Below, one piece after another: positions 63,957-64,000 of a stretch of 64,000 bases of DNA; positions within the stretch are counted from its first letter, which is position 1; every line of letters starts with the position of its first letter. Origin of the DNA: Unio delphinus (Eukaryota; Mollusca; Bivalvia; Unionida; Unionidae); NCBI GenBank assembly GCA_029339505.1, contig JAQISU010000182.1:1232501-1296500 (forward strand). The letters are read 5' to 3'. The position numbers and the translations under genes are program-made. The notes beneath the pieces are model-generated. The model searched no databases, was not told the DNA's origin, and saw only the letters and a list, made by a program, of their open reading frames with translations.

Positions 63957-64000
63957 CTTAAATATTTTATATCCTATGTCATTGCGACATTAGTTTTGAT

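Overview
This is AT-rich eukaryotic, non-coding-dominated DNA, most likely from a marine lophotrochozoan, with a mollusc as my best guess. The grounds are indirect: many long TA, GTAT, CA, GA and AAT microsatellites, many minisatellites, tRNA-derived SINEs sharing a conserved core, LINEs of types common in invertebrates, and a Polinton/adintovirus-like remnant. There is no operon-like gene packing, no rRNA and no recognisable complete host gene. The species cannot be fixed from this window alone.

Layout. 0-18 kb is almost all tandem repeats: a 44-bp array (3.88-4.29 kb), a 75-bp array whose length keeps a 602-codon frame open by chance (4.47-6.51 kb), TA-rich arrays (7.0-7.9 kb), a very long degenerate ~18-bp array with an embedded 52-bp sub-array (8.7-12.3 kb), a 43-bp array (15.2-16.4 kb) and a 32-bp array (16.6-17.8 kb). 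18-28 kb is mostly unremarkable spacer with one SINE and a 5'-truncated L2/CR1-like LINE on the minus strand. 28.5-33.0 kb is a 28-bp array seeded with several TA tracts, then a 27-bp array interrupted by LINE fragments. One of these LINEs (33.0-35.1 kb) has its endonuclease part inverted relative to its reverse transcriptase part, as twin priming produces.

37-40 kb holds a tRNA-derived SINE and a very homogeneous 61-bp array. 40.1-48.2 kb is the most interesting block: a decayed Polinton/Maverick- or adintovirus-like module on the plus strand with a capsid-like pseudogene, an adenain-type cysteine protease with a frameshift, and several small structural-type genes. A 2258-bp hAT transposon (44425-46682, with terminal inverted repeats and an 8-bp target duplication carrying one mismatch) is nested inside it and splits one of its genes. 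A nearly complete L2/CR1-like LINE (48.3-51.3 kb, minus) sits directly beside it.

51-64 kb is spacer with microsatellites, a threefold tandem duplication of a ~0.45-kb unique segment joined by GTAT tracts (57-59.3 kb), SINE copies, and two possible 3'-terminal host exons on the minus strand near 62.7 and 63.7 kb. All transposon genes seen here carry stops or frameshifts and are probably dead. The window reads as a layered record of insertions and repeat expansions rather than a set of genes that work together.
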